In this document: positions 51,657-60,834 of the stretch, in pieces
How positions within the stretch are numbered: the first letter of the stretch is position 1
Layout: every line of letters begins with the position of its first letter
NCBI RefSeq assembly: GCF_000350225.1
Contig: NW_005178994.1
Coordinates: 105,658 to 169,657 of the forward strand
Length of the DNA: 64,000 nucleotides
Origin: Chondrus crispus
Lineage: Eukaryota; Rhodophyta; Florideophyceae; Gigartinales; Gigartinaceae
Direction: 5' to 3'
Position numbers and translations under genes: made by a program
The notes under the pieces: generated by a model
Told to the model about the DNA's origin: nothing
Seen by the model: only the letters and a program-made list of their open reading frames with translations
Databases searched by the model: none

Positions 51657-52417
51657 AAGCGCTTAAAAATGAAGAATTAATGGGTATGATGGAAGAATTC
51701 AAAGATGTATTTCCCAAAGAGTTACGGCATGGACTACCGCCAAAACGATCAGTGGAAATGAGTATAGATTTGGAGAAAGATGCAAAACCCAAGATGGGGC
51801 CAATCTACAAGCTCTCAAGAAAAGAACTTGAAGAAATGAAAAACAGATTGAGGATGCTCTATCCCTAGGATTTATCAGACTAAGCATAAGCCCTTGGGGA
51901 AGTCCAGTACTATTTACAACTAAAAAAGATGGAAGCCTCCGAATGTGTATAGATTACAGAGCATTGAACAAACAAATGATAAAAAATCAGGTTCCGTTAC
52001 CAAGCATTGATGAAGTATGGGATCAAGTCGGTGGAGCTAAATACTTCTCGACGCTGGATCTTAGATCTGGATATCATCAAATAAGGCTGAAAGACTCAGA
52101 CATAGAGAAAACTGCTTTTAGGACGAGGTACGGACAATACGAATACTTGGTGACTCCATTCGGCCTAACGGGAGCACTTGGATGTTTTCAAACATTAATG
52201 AACAACATATTTAGGCCCTTTTTGGATACATTTGTTCTTGTATACCTTGAGGATATACTTGTTTACAGCAAAACGAAAGAAGAGCACGTGAAACACCTCA
52301 AAACAGTATTAGATCTATTGAGAGAACACAAGCTGTGTGGGAAGCTATCAAAATGTGAATTTCTCTATCAAAACATTGAATACCTAGGACACATCATTAG
52401 CGAAGACGGTATTAAAG
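51657..52417 (+). CDS. Element B reverse transcriptase (fossil)
   Basis: Gypsy [21 protein letters not shown] and [15 protein letters not shown] precede the fingers; [20 protein letters not shown] and [16 protein letters not shown] follow, then the palm region near 52230-52270 and the thumb start ([19 protein letters not shown]). It is clearly AT-richer than the other elements. A solo LTR interrupts at 52418. Confidence 0.88.
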
Positions 52418-52992
52418 TGTAGTATAATCACCCCCAACGACGAGGGGGTGAGTACTGACAGTTCGGAAAAGACCCCGATCGGCGGGAGGATAGAAGCACG
52501 GCCCAACCACGGTACCGAGCACGGGCTCGAGGTAGCGGTGGTAGAGCGGGATCGGGGAGGACACGCGCACGCGCGAGCGATTCTACGCCTCGACGCCCCG
52601 GAGCGGTACTGGGTGACGATCCAGTACCGACGGGCGGAGGCGGAGTCGGCTCGTGGGCGTGCTGCGCGCGTCCTCAACCCGCGCGCGGTGCTACTCCTAG
52701 GTAAAACGGACGGAAACACCTGAGAGTAAGCGGGCTGACCAAGGTGGAGGATCCTTGACAAGTCCTTGCTTGTCGTCCTCCACCGCCGGCGGTCCGCTCA
52801 TATTTAATATACAGAGTCACCTATCATAACATTACAGTAGTGCAAGTCGGCCTGCACTGTAGTGCTGTCAGCCGTTGGGGCTGGCAGCACACGTGTCGTA
52901 CACGTGTGTGCGCGCACTGAGGTACTGTAGAGCTCGGGCTCTACAGCTATAATCTAATCTAAATCTAATTCTGAGGAGAGGGATATGCTACG
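52418..52992 (-). mobile_element. Solo LTR (D-like family) inserted in element B
   Basis: A 575-bp LTR starts TGTAGTATAATCACC and ends ATATGCTACG. Flanks TAAAG (52413-52417) and TCAAG (52993-52997) fit a TSD with one mismatch. It contains the family stem-loops (CTGTAGAGC...GCTCTACAG). It is shorter and more diverged than the other copies. Confidence 0.82.
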
Positions 52993-53746
52993 TCAAGTAA
53001 ACCCAAAGAAGCAGTGAAGAACTGGGAAGCGCCACAAAACGTAGCACAAGTGCAAAGCTTTCTAGGACTTTGTAATTACTACAGAAGGTTTGTAAAAGAC
53101 TTGGCAACAATTGCGACCCCTTTTTCAAACCTTACTCGAAAGAATAATCCTTTCAAATGGGATAAAGCCGCAAGCTTTAGCATTTCAGGAGCTAAAGCAG
53201 CGATTAACAGAAGCACCAGTGCTAAGATGCGCAGATCCAAATCTGCCATATCAACTAACTGCAGACGCATCTCAAACAGGTGTCGGAGCGGTACTGACCC
53301 AAACCGACGAATCCGGATGTCGTCCTGTGGCATACGCTTCTAGAAAACTGAATCCAGCAGACCAAGGATATAGTACGCATGAGCGAGAGCTCTTACCTAT
53401 CATATATGCCCTGCATACATGGAGACCATACTTACATGGTTCTAAATTCAAGATCATGACTGATCATCATCCGTTAAAATATCTGGATACACAGAAAACG
53501 TTATTTAGAAGACAAGCAAGATGGCTTGAATTCATGCAAGAATTCGACTATTCTATTGATTGCATCAAAGGAAAATCAAACGTCGTAGCTGATGCACTAT
53601 CTCGACAGTATAGAGAAGTACATCATACATCATCAAATATAGTAAAACAGTTAATGGCATTCACAATGGTGAATGCAAGCCAAGAAACATTACGGAATGT
53701 ACAAGAAGACTATGAGAACGACGAATCGTTCAAAGAAAAATTCTAG
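52993..53746 (+). CDS. Element B RT thumb and RNase H (fossil)
   Basis: The thumb motif VQSFLGLCNYYRRFVKDLA is followed by RNase H: YQLTADASQTGVGAVLTQTD, THERELLPIIYALHTWRPYL, MTDHHPLKYL, then IKGKSNVVADALSRQ. The order and spacing are those of Ty3/gypsy pol. Confidence 0.87.
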
Positions 53747-53782
53747 GACCCAGTAGAGCCCTATACAAAAACGGGACAACGG

Positions 53783-54487
53783 TTGTATTTCGAAAAAAGG
53801 CTATGCATACCAAAAGGAGAACTCCGAAGGACCATATTACAAGATAACCACGAATCATTATCTGGATCGCATAGAGGAAGTAATAAAACGACTTCCCTTA
53901 TACCAAAGCATTACTATTGGCCAACTATGAAGAAAGATATCCACAATTACGTGAAAAATGCCTTAAATTCCAAGAGGCAAAGAGCTCAACTCAGAACCAA
54001 CTTGGAAACCTAAGACCGTTTCCACCTCCAACTAAGAAATGACAAGTCATTTAAATGGACTTCATATTCGATTTACCTAAAACAATGGACGGTAAAACCG
54101 CAATTATGGCCGTTGTAGATAAACTATCAAAACGAACACACTTTACACCACTCGGATCGGACAACAGCGCCAAACCATAGCCACAACGTTCTACAAATAA
54201 ATCTACAAACACTATGGACTACCGCGAAAAATAATATCAGATCGAGACACAAGATTCACAGAGCCCTTCTGGACTGAACTTATGAAAGTGCTTAAAGTTA
54301 AACTTAACTTCTCAACAGCATTTCATCCACAGACTGATGGACAGTCTGAAAGAGCATTTCGCACACGTCAGGAATTGTTACGCTGTTATGTAAGTTACAC
54401 TCAGAAATACTGGGAAAATATCTACCAGGAGTAGAATTTGCTTACAACAATCATGTCAACGATTCTACTCGCCAAACACCATTCTTT
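53783..54487 (+). CDS. Element B integrase (fossil)
   Basis: The zinc-binding domain (ILQDNHESLSGSHRGSNKT) and the start of the core (MDFIFDLPKTMDGKTAIM, VVDKLSKRTHFTP in separate open stretches) are visible, followed by sequence with the FHPQTDGQSERAF-type Glu motif near 54325. The region 54014-54487 has no long single open frame but is clearly integrase remains. Confidence 0.78.
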
Positions 54488-55120
54488 TTGGAGTACGGTC
54501 AACACCCTTTCGCAATATCTGATATAACTCATTCAGATATAAGCGAAAACATGCACTCAAGTAACACCTCTGCAGATCGTTTTCTTCAGGAACTTGACAC
54601 TGCAACTAAACTCGCAAAAGAATCAATCAACCAAGCCAACGCAAGAAGCACCGACACAATTAATACACATCGAAAACAGTTAACATTCAAGATAGGCGAC
54701 AAAGTTATGCTATTAACCAAGAATCTACCAATCAATCCAGGGAGAACCAAGAAGTTCGCTCCGAAATACATCGGACCATTCACAGTATTGGAAGTCCTAG
54801 CAAGTGGGACTGCATACCGATTAGAACTACCGTTGAAATACCGAAATATTCATCCAACATTTCGCATATCGCCTTTGAAACCATACCAAGAAGACCCGAA
54901 CAGACGACAAGAACCAACCAGGTTCAAGATCCATACAACCGCAGACAAGAAACTCATTGAAAGAATTATTACTTCTCGCATATACGACGGACAAGTACAG
55001 TTCCTTGTGCACTTCAGGAACACCAATCCAATTGACGACACATGGATAGACAAGGACGACCCTGCAATCACACCAGACCTCATTCAAACGTACAGCGATC
55101 ACTTATTCGCGGACGAATAA
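54488..55120 (+). CDS. Element B integrase C-terminus and chromodomain (fossil)
   Basis: A 210-residue end of pol: the GPY/F-like module (FKIGDKVMLLTKNLP, KFAPKYIGPFTVLEVL, YRLELPLKYRNIHPTFRIS) followed by a chromodomain-like end (ERIITSRIYDGQVQFLVHF, DDTWIDKDDPAI). A polypurine tract and LTR follow within 20 bp. Confidence 0.87.
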   Translation: MEYGQHPFAISDITHSDISENMHSSNTSADRFLQELDTATKLAKESINQANARSTDTINTHRKQLTFKIGDKVMLLTKNLPINPGRTKKFAPKYIGPFTVLEVLASGTAYRLELPLKYRNIHPTFRISPLKPYQEDPNRRQEPTRFKIHTTADKKLIERIITSRIYDGQVQFLVHFRNTNPIDDTWIDKDDPAITPDLIQTYSDHLFADE

Positions 55121-55126
55121 TGTTTT

Positions 55127-55138
55127 GAAAGGAAGGAG
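55127..55138 (+). promoter_or_regulatory. Polypurine tract of element B
   Basis: GAAAGGAAGGAG lies immediately before the proposed LTR start at 55140, the usual plus-strand priming position. Confidence 0.75.
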
Positions 55139-55139
55139 T

Positions 55140-55825
55140 TGTAAAGATCGAGTCCCACTCAGCCTCTTGACAGTAAACTTTAGACTGTAATTAAGAGCTG
55201 AGCAGGGCAGGGAGGTACTGTACTTGACTTGTACAGTACAGTACACGTGTCACTACAGGGCTCACCATGACCGAGAGGTCGTCCTCTTTGTCAAGAAATG
55301 GGGACTCTATACCGAAAAGAGTCCCCGAGGACGACCCGGTCAGCGCCGGCAGAATCCGAACGGGATCCTGCAGGCGACGAGGACCATGGTGAGACGGGAG
55401 GAGGAGTGGGAACATGGCCAGAAGAGGCATTTTAGTATGGGTTTTAATGGAAAAGTTCGATTTTAGTGTAGTCTAGGCTATTCTACCTGTAGAGTAGCTA
55501 CCTTCAAGAGTTCTATAAAGGTCCCGGTTCGGAGCGACGGGAAGTTCGAGAGGCAGGCACAACAACCGTCTGACCACCGGAGCCCCCAACCTGACTAAGA
55601 CAGAGCGCCAATTAGAACCTCTAAGTCAAAACCCCCGAAACCAACCGAAACTTTGAAAGAAAGTCAAACAATCCAAAACCTTGTCCACGTGTCCACCGCG
55701 CACCTGAAAAAATCTTATTCTTTGCGATGCACGCATCGCGAGTCCTACACGTTTCCGGGGAAAGAAAAAGGAAACAAAAAGAAAGGTTTCTATTGCGATT
55801 CCTGAAAAATATTGAATACATTACA
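55140..55825 (+). other. 3' LTR of element B (proposed)
   Basis: The proposed 686-bp LTR starts TGTAAAGATC after the polypurine tract and ends AATACATTACA; the TGTAA/TTACA ends are inverted. TATAAA is at 55514-55519. The partner LTR is outside the window, so the right edge is inferred from the ends only. Confidence 0.55.
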
Positions 55826-56440
55826 GTATTGGGGTGTGACTGTACAGTATAAACCTTTCAGGCGGGTTGGCGCCAAGACTTCGGTTCAACTTATGACCTG
55901 AACAGTATCCAAGGGTACTGTTGCAATTGCGCATGCCGGGCGGTCTATGGAAGGCTTACACCGTCTGTGTCGTGGCAGTGAGCTTACACTGCGCGGCAGG
56001 TGTCCCGATTTCAGACCAAAACGCCCTGTCAGCAGGCCGCAGGCCAATGTGGGTACATCTCGAATTGAACTCGTCAGCCGCTACAGCGATCGGGCGCGTA
56101 CGAAGTACCGAGGGACGGGCGTGGGAGTATCAAAGAGGTTGCAGCGATCGTGTGTGAGGAGTGTCGGTGTCCGGATGAATGGGCGTGCGAGCATCGGGTC
56201 AAAAGAGAATGCGGAGCGTGAAGGGGCGTCGGACCTGGGAGAGTGTAGAATTGGAGCAGCCTCCCGTCCATTTAAGAGTGGAAACACCCACAGGAAAAGA
56301 GAGCACATCATCAACATCAGGGGGTGTTGAGCAAGAGGCAACTGATCCGTTGCCGCGACTGTGAGGGCTGTGTGACTGGTTTGTCGCTGTTGCCATCGTC
56401 GCTGTGTGGCTGTGTCGCTACTGATTGTGCTGTCGCGTGG
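55826..56440. other. No gene recognised
   Basis: About 615 bp between the end of element B and the Harbinger transposon. Small overlapping open frames (55921-56330) show no domain. It may be intron or intergenic host DNA. Confidence 0.5.
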
Positions 56441-56797
56441 TAAGAGCCTCTCCACTCGCTTAAAGTTTGCAGGTCCAATGCAAATTTTAGACTTGGAACC
56501 AGGATATGAAAAAATCGCTCGCCCACCCATGCAGTTCAATCTAAGTTGGCTTTGAACTTGGATTAGAGTTTTTCGAAACAGGGTCCAAATGCAGGATATT
56601 TGGACCCTGTTTGTCCAGGATCCAATTCAACATCCAAGCCGAAGTAGCACTGTTGTACCACTTCCATTGGTCCAACACTGGACTCGAAATGGCGGGAAGC
56701 AATACCACCGAAACTCCAAAGCACAAGAGTGCATCGGCGCGGTCCACACAAGCATGGCTTCCCTGCGTCTGTCTCTCAAAGAGGGAATCACACAACT

Positions 56798-57802
56798 ATG
56801 GGCGCCGGAAAGGGATGGACGGATGATGAAAGTGTTGTTGCTTGCAAAGCCTTCATCAGGTCCTCAGAGGATAGCACACGTGGGAACGGGAAAAAGAAGG
56901 ACAAGTTCGCGGCAGAGGTCTATGATGCGTTCACACAAATCAAGAAAGACACTTCAGAGTGCCCATTTCTTTCAGTGGACCGTACAGGGGAAGCCATAGT
57001 ACAACGGTACAAGAAAGTGCGATGTGAATGCCTGAAGATGGAGGGCATCATTGCGTCTATCAACGGCAAGAATCCCACAGGTTCACCAGGTGATGACGAC
57101 CTGTTTCGGGCCGCTACCGCAGTGTATAACGGAGACGCAACAGTAGGTAATATGTACTCCTATTTCAATGACAGAACTCTTGGCGTGGGCCCGCCGTTCG
57201 CATTTACCCAGTGTCTGCACTATCTTCGAACGACGCACACCTGGCAACTGATTTGTCTGTCCAAATTTAAACCTCTGCGAGCACCTGGGGTTGTAGAGGA
57301 GTTGACACAATCAGTGGAAGGCATTCATGGAGTAAACACGGAGACAGTTGGTGGGCAGGAAGCGGCGTTGGTTGTACAAGATTCAAACTCACCTTCGCGA
57401 TCTACGAGTCGCAATCAGGACGCAACAGTGGAGCTGAAAGGGTCAGACATGAAGCGCCCTGTCGGCGTGAAGAAATCGCAGACTGCGCGCGAGATGGCGA
57501 AACGTAACGCAGCCATTGCCCACGGGTCTGATGGAATTCACGCCCTTGCAGAGGCGTCGCGGAAACGAAACAAAATAGCCGAAGAACTAGTTAAAGTAGA
57601 GCGAGAAAGCGCGTTGATGAAGCTTTTTTCTATGGAAGGTACTGATCCCTCCCTGCGGGAAAGGTTTTTGAAAGCGGCTCAAAGGAAAGCACTCGCCGAG
57701 ATTGAGTTTCATGATAAGCTAGAGGTTGAAGCTACATCTCTTTCAATGCAATTTAATGTTCCGAACAGTCCCCGATCTTCTCCTGACAGTGAACCCGTAT
57801 AG
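56798..57802 (+). CDS. Harbinger-associated SANT/Myb-like DNA-binding protein
   Basis: 334 residues from ATG 56798. This start is preferred over an open extension to 56729 because MGAGKGWTDDE matches the usual beginning of these proteins (MGRGxxWTxEE). The SANT/trihelix region spans about residues 5-95 (WTDDESVVACKAFI, CPFLSVDRTGEAIVQRYKKV). A basic KRPVGVKKSQTAREMAKR motif, as in NAM-associated C-terminal domains, lies near residue 235, followed by a helical tail. In PIF/Harbinger systems this partner recruits the transposase to the ends and to the nucleus. The stop TAG is partly made by the MITE insertion (TA of the target plus its first G); without the MITE the frame would run about 15 codons further, to 58073-58075, where it overlaps the end of the transposase gene. 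Confidence 0.85.
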   Translation: MGAGKGWTDDESVVACKAFIRSSEDSTRGNGKKKDKFAAEVYDAFTQIKKDTSECPFLSVDRTGEAIVQRYKKVRCECLKMEGIIASINGKNPTGSPGDDDLFRAATAVYNGDATVGNMYSYFNDRTLGVGPPFAFTQCLHYLRTTHTWQLICLSKFKPLRAPGVVEELTQSVEGIHGVNTETVGGQEAALVVQDSNSPSRSTSRNQDATVELKGSDMKRPVGVKKSQTAREMAKRNAAIAHGSDGIHALAEASRKRNKIAEELVKVERESALMKLFSMEGTDPSLRERFLKAAQRKALAEIEFHDKLEVEATSLSMQFNVPNSPRSSPDSEPV

Positions 57803-58025
57803 GTATTGTGCAGGCCGTAAACTTCGTTCTTCGTCTTGCTTTCTCCGTGTTGGTTCGCTGTTCTCCGAGCGACTGTCCCAGATCCGTCGAGCCCGGCATG
57901 GGCCCGCACTTCGCTCGGACTCCGCTTGTCCCAGTCTCCGCTTAGGACGAGCAGAGTCCGCGAGAACAACGAACCAACAGGGAGAAAGGAAGACGAAGAA
58001 CGAAGTTTACGCCCTGCCAAATACC
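57802..58025. mobile_element. Foldback MITE between the two Harbinger genes
   Basis: 224 bp with arms of about 57 bp that are inverted copies of each other (GGTATTGTGCAGGCCGTAAA at left; the right arm in reverse reads GGTATTTGGCAGGGCGTAAA), flanked by TA (57800-57801, 58026-58027). No coding capacity; small open frames here are produced by the inverted arms. The TA target suggests a Tc1/mariner-type mobiliser. Confidence 0.85.
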
Positions 58026-58035
58026 TACACAGCTT

Positions 58036-59385
58036 CTAACTTGAGCCGTGAAAGCTCCAAACATGTTCTATGAGTGCCGTTACGAGCTTGCGATGCAACC
58101 CTTTCACCTTGATACCTTCTGAAGCAAGTGACATTGTTTCCAAGATTCTCATCGCCCCAACGCTTTCTATCACCATGTCCGTTTCGTCGTCATCCGAGTT
58201 GAAATTTGCGCTCAGTCCACCAGCACCATCGCTGCAGTACGAGTCCCGTCGAGCTTCAACAATTTGATTATGGAGAATCACTGCAGCCTCGGCAATAGTC
58301 TTCATTCTTTCCACACTCCACAGCTCGCACGCAAAATACAGAAGCTTAAAGCGTCTGAACAACACACCAAAAACACGCTCGACACACTTTCTAACACCTT
58401 CCTGAAGCTTGCAGTACAATTTCTCCTTTCTAGACGACGGGGTTGACAGACTCTTGACAAATATCTTCCAGCACGGATAGATGCCGTCAGTCAAATAGTA
58501 GAACCAGTTGAAAACCTTACCGTCTATGCTGTATGACGGTTCAACCGGTGGAAACCGACCATTGAGGACTTGTGAGAAGTGCTCGCTCACCTCAAGTATG
58601 TTGAGGTCATTTAGAACTCCTGGTAGACCAAACTGAAACGACCAAATCCAGAGATCCAGGTCACAGATTACCTCCATACGCAGCGTTGGCGTTCCATCTT
58701 TCCCTATCATGGCTCCCTGCAACGCTTTCGGACAGTTTCTCCAGTCCCAACCAGCGCAGTCGAGGCAACCAATACACCCTGGAAATCCAACCGCTGCAAA
58801 CCTGCGCTCTATTCGTCCCAGGTCCTCTTGTGTAGGTTGTCGTAAATATTCCGACCTAAAACCATCAACCACCGCCGAACAGAACTCTGTCAAGCAGAGG
58901 GAAGCAGTCGTCTCTGAAACTTCAAACAGGTCATCAGCAAGATCAGCTGGTATCCCATATGAAAGCTGATACATCGCACAGATGACTTTAAGAAGGGGAC
59001 TGATCCCCATCCTGCCAAGCGCATCAGGGCGAAGACCCTTTCGCAAATATTCTGAGTGTGCGACTGTGACTTCCAATACACTATTGAAGACATCGCGAGG
59101 CATACGGAATCGCCTTTCAAATGCTGATTCGGGTTGCTGTGGTCCGTAGGATGTAGTACCTGGTCGCATCATGTCGCTTGGCCAGAAGTATTTGACCATA
59201 TAGTGCTTGTGTGCCCCATGGAAATCGCGTTTAATGTTCCCAGCCTTTCCAGGAGTAGATCCGCCATGACTTCCCTTTGTCTCCCCATCAGTACAGAGGC
59301 TTACCATATGTAGCCAAAGAGCTGCTGCGTAGTCCTCTGCATCATTTTCTACACCTTCATCAAGGAAAGCACGAGCAGCAGACAT
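58036..59385 (-). CDS. PIF/Harbinger transposase (DDE_Tnp_4/Plant_tran type)
   Basis: 449 residues from ATG 59385, uninterrupted. Catalytic triad: Asp209 in IGCLDCAGWDWRNCP, Asp260 in FGLPGVLNDLNILE, Glu336 in KCVERVFGVLFRRFKLL; these are the signature blocks of plant-type PIF/Harbinger transposases. The N-terminal part has a helix-turn-helix-like region (about residues 85-165: FERRFRMPRDVFNSVL, AMYQLSYGIPADLADDLFEV). It cuts the element at its TIRs and inserts at TWA sites. With the SANT partner, TIRs and TSD present, the element may be functional; expression is unknown. Confidence 0.93.
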   Translation of the reverse strand: MSAARAFLDEGVENDAEDYAAALWLHMVSLCTDGETKGSHGGSTPGKAGNIKRDFHGAHKHYMVKYFWPSDMMRPGTTSYGPQQPESAFERRFRMPRDVFNSVLEVTVAHSEYLRKGLRPDALGRMGISPLLKVICAMYQLSYGIPADLADDLFEVSETTASLCLTEFCSAVVDGFRSEYLRQPTQEDLGRIERRFAAVGFPGCIGCLDCAGWDWRNCPKALQGAMIGKDGTPTLRMEVICDLDLWIWSFQFGLPGVLNDLNILEVSEHFSQVLNGRFPPVEPSYSIDGKVFNWFYYLTDGIYPCWKIFVKSLSTPSSRKEKLYCKLQEGVRKCVERVFGVLFRRFKLLYFACELWSVERMKTIAEAAVILHNQIVEARRDSYCSDGAGGLSANFNSDDDETDMVIESVGAMRILETMSLASEGIKVKGLHRKLVTALIEHVWSFHGSS

Positions 59386-59741
59386 GATGTGACTGCTTGC
59401 TGGTTGAGTTCAGATGCGGACTCCGCACTAAAACAATGTGCCCAGTGAGCAGCGCATGGAATCCAATGGAAACGTGTCATCCTTGGATGAACCCAAAAAT
59501 CCCAAAATTTAAATCTCGTTTTCCTCCTATCACAGCTTTACAGGTTTCACAAGTTTTGGAACTTGGACCCGAAAAGGGCTGTGCTGGTGGAGAGGCTCTA
59601 ACTACTCTAATTTTAAACTACGTGCTGTTTTGTTTGTACTACAGAATCGAGAGTGCTACTGAGCTCGCGGCGGCTGTTCTGCTATACGCGCTTGCGGGAG
59701 ACCAACCTGCAATATTACACCTCTGCGAACAGCCGTGCGGA

Positions 59742-60080
59742 CAGCACCACCCCGTTCCCCTCACAAAGAGAAGTGAGAAAAATAAAGAAACAAAAAAGAA
59801 AAATTTATTACAGAAAAAAAAAGTTCAGCACCACCGTGTTCCCCTCACACCCCGTTCCCCCCAAAAAAAGAAACAGAAAAGAAAAGTTTATTACAGAAAA
59901 AAAAATCAGCACCACCCCGTTCCCCTCACACCCCGTTCCCCTCATAAAGAGAAATGAACACGTGTACTTTACTACTTTACAGAACAGAAAAGTTCAGCAC
60001 CACCCCGTTCCCCTCACACCCCGTTCCCCTCATAAGGAGAAGTGAACACGTGTACTTTACAGAAAAAAGTGAACACGTGT
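59742..60080. repeat. Minisatellite of CACCCCGTTCCCC units with A-rich spacers
   Basis: CAGCACCACCCCGTTCCCCTCAC and ACACCCCGTTCCCC recur at least seven times, alternating with AAAGAAAARTTTATTACAGAAAAAA or GAACACGTGTACTTTACAGA blocks; the higher-order unit is about 70-110 bp and irregular. The frames open across it (59397-59957, 59653-60045) are made by the repeat. Confidence 0.85.
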
Positions 60081-60290
60081 AATAACGAGGAATCCCCTTT
60101 TTTCTTGCTTACACCTAGACTAGACTAACGTCTAGGAACAGCTGCAGCAAGTTTGGGTCAGGACTGATGGCGCTATGATGAGCCTCCAAAAGGGACAGCC
60201 TGGCTATCCGATGGGAACGCAGGGTACAGCTCGCCCGCTGATGCCCCGCAGCTCTAACCATTACTTTCGTAATTAGTTGTTTAGTTTAAG

Positions 60291-60337
60291 GTTACAGTCT
60301 AATAAACTACACAATGTGTAGTTTATTAGACTGTAAC
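60291..60337. repeat. Perfect inverted repeat, 22-bp arms
   Basis: GTTACAGTCTAATAAACTAC plus AC forms the left arm, AAT the loop, and an exact reverse complement the right arm. It lies about 120 bp before the predicted splice acceptor of the KDM5-like exon. Confidence 0.95.
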
Positions 60338-60356
60338 AAATAAAAAAAGAAAAAAC

Positions 60357-60439
60357 CAGAAAAGATAGAACGGTGAAGCAGAGAAATGTCATTTCTCTGC
60401 TTCACAGTTATATTTTTTGTCATCGTTCTATCTTTTCTG
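60357..60439. repeat. Compound foldback with two nested stems
   Basis: The outer arms CAGAAAAGATAGAACG and CGTTCTATCTTTTCTG enclose an inner hairpin GTGAAGCAGAGAAAT/GTC/ATTTCTCTGCTTCAC (60373-60405). It abuts the polypyrimidine tract of the next exon. Confidence 0.9.
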
Positions 60440-60459
60440 TCTTTTTTTTTCTTCTTCAG

Positions 60460-60823
60460 CAATCCTCGCCTCATGAAACGAGCAAAAAAGCCGAGTCGCG
60501 ATCACGTCAGCCTCTGCAAGTGGGCTCAGGGTGAATCTGGTCGTTTATTGGAGTATCCTACATTCCAGGACTCGCCAAAGCCGATATCACTGCGAGCATA
60601 CGAAAGCAGGGCGATGACGTTCAGTGAGCGTATGCGAAGGGCTCTGGTTCATGACAAGCGAGTGAACAAGGACGTACTGCGTCATATTGAAGAGAAAGCA
60701 GACGAGGTTTGGGCACGGAACCCAGCTGTGTTGGAAGGCTTCTTCTGGGAGATTCTACACAAGGGCGTTCATGGGAAGCCGATAGCGGTGAATTACGGTG
60801 TTGACGTGGAGACTGAAGGGGCA
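60460..60823 (+). CDS. KDM5/JARID1-like histone demethylase, exon before the JmjC domain (partial)
   Basis: After a strong polypyrimidine tract and AG (60441-60459), an open stretch of about 120 codons reads KRAKKPSRDHVSLCKW, YPTFQDSPKPISLRAYESRA, FSERMRRAL and NPAVLEGFFWEILHKGV, then IAVNYGVDVETEG. This matches the stretch before JmjC in KDM5/JMJ14 proteins (SLQSFGEMADxFK, VEKEFWRLV, VEYGADI). The matching JmjC part begins near 63677, so the exons are separated by an intron loaded with transposons, or the gene is broken by them. ATG 60473 is the first Met but probably not the true start. The upstream JmjN part is not found. The end of the exon lies before 60823 and is not defined. Confidence 0.65.
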
Positions 60824-60834
60824 TAAAAGGGCTA

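Larger units (their letters stand above)
12042..55825 (+). mobile_element. Ty3/gypsy element B (AT-richer; host of A, C, E and D)
   Basis: Remains of one AT-rich gypsy copy lie at 12042-13273, 51657-52417 and 52993-55825, in the right order and strand: gag, protease, RT, RNase H, integrase, chromodomain, polypurine tract, 3' LTR. Everything between is younger insertions. Its gag starts abruptly where element A ends, so its 5' part must lie beyond A, outside the window. Codon and base use differ visibly from the GC-rich A, C, D and E. It is the oldest element here and is broken at several places. Confidence 0.85.
56444..59598. mobile_element. PIF/Harbinger DNA transposon, apparently complete
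   Basis: Inverted ends GAGCCTCTCCAC (56444-56455) and GTGGAGAGGCTC (59587-59598) are flanked by TAA on both sides (56441-56443, 59599-59601), the 3-bp target preference of PIF/Harbinger. Inside are the two genes typical of the superfamily, a SANT/Myb-like protein (plus strand) and a DDE transposase (minus strand), convergent. A foldback MITE (57802-58025) sits between them. Length without the MITE is about 2.9 kb. Confidence 0.92.

Noticed and set aside
52418-52992. Full D-type element in element B
   Set aside because: Only one LTR is present and element B continues on both sides; it is a solo LTR.
55921-56330. Possible host gene left of the Harbinger element
   Set aside because: Overlapping short frames without domain or JmjN-like motif.
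57709-58039. Small frames on both strands with similar Arg/Ser-rich products
   Set aside because: Produced by the two inverted arms of the foldback MITE, not by a gene.
59397-60045. Two frames of 130-186 codons rich in His/Pro/Lys
   Set aside because: They run through the minisatellite; the regular product comes from the repeat itself.
59742-60080. CRISPR-like spacing of repeats
   Set aside because: Units are irregular and the between-unit blocks are themselves repeated; eukaryotic context.
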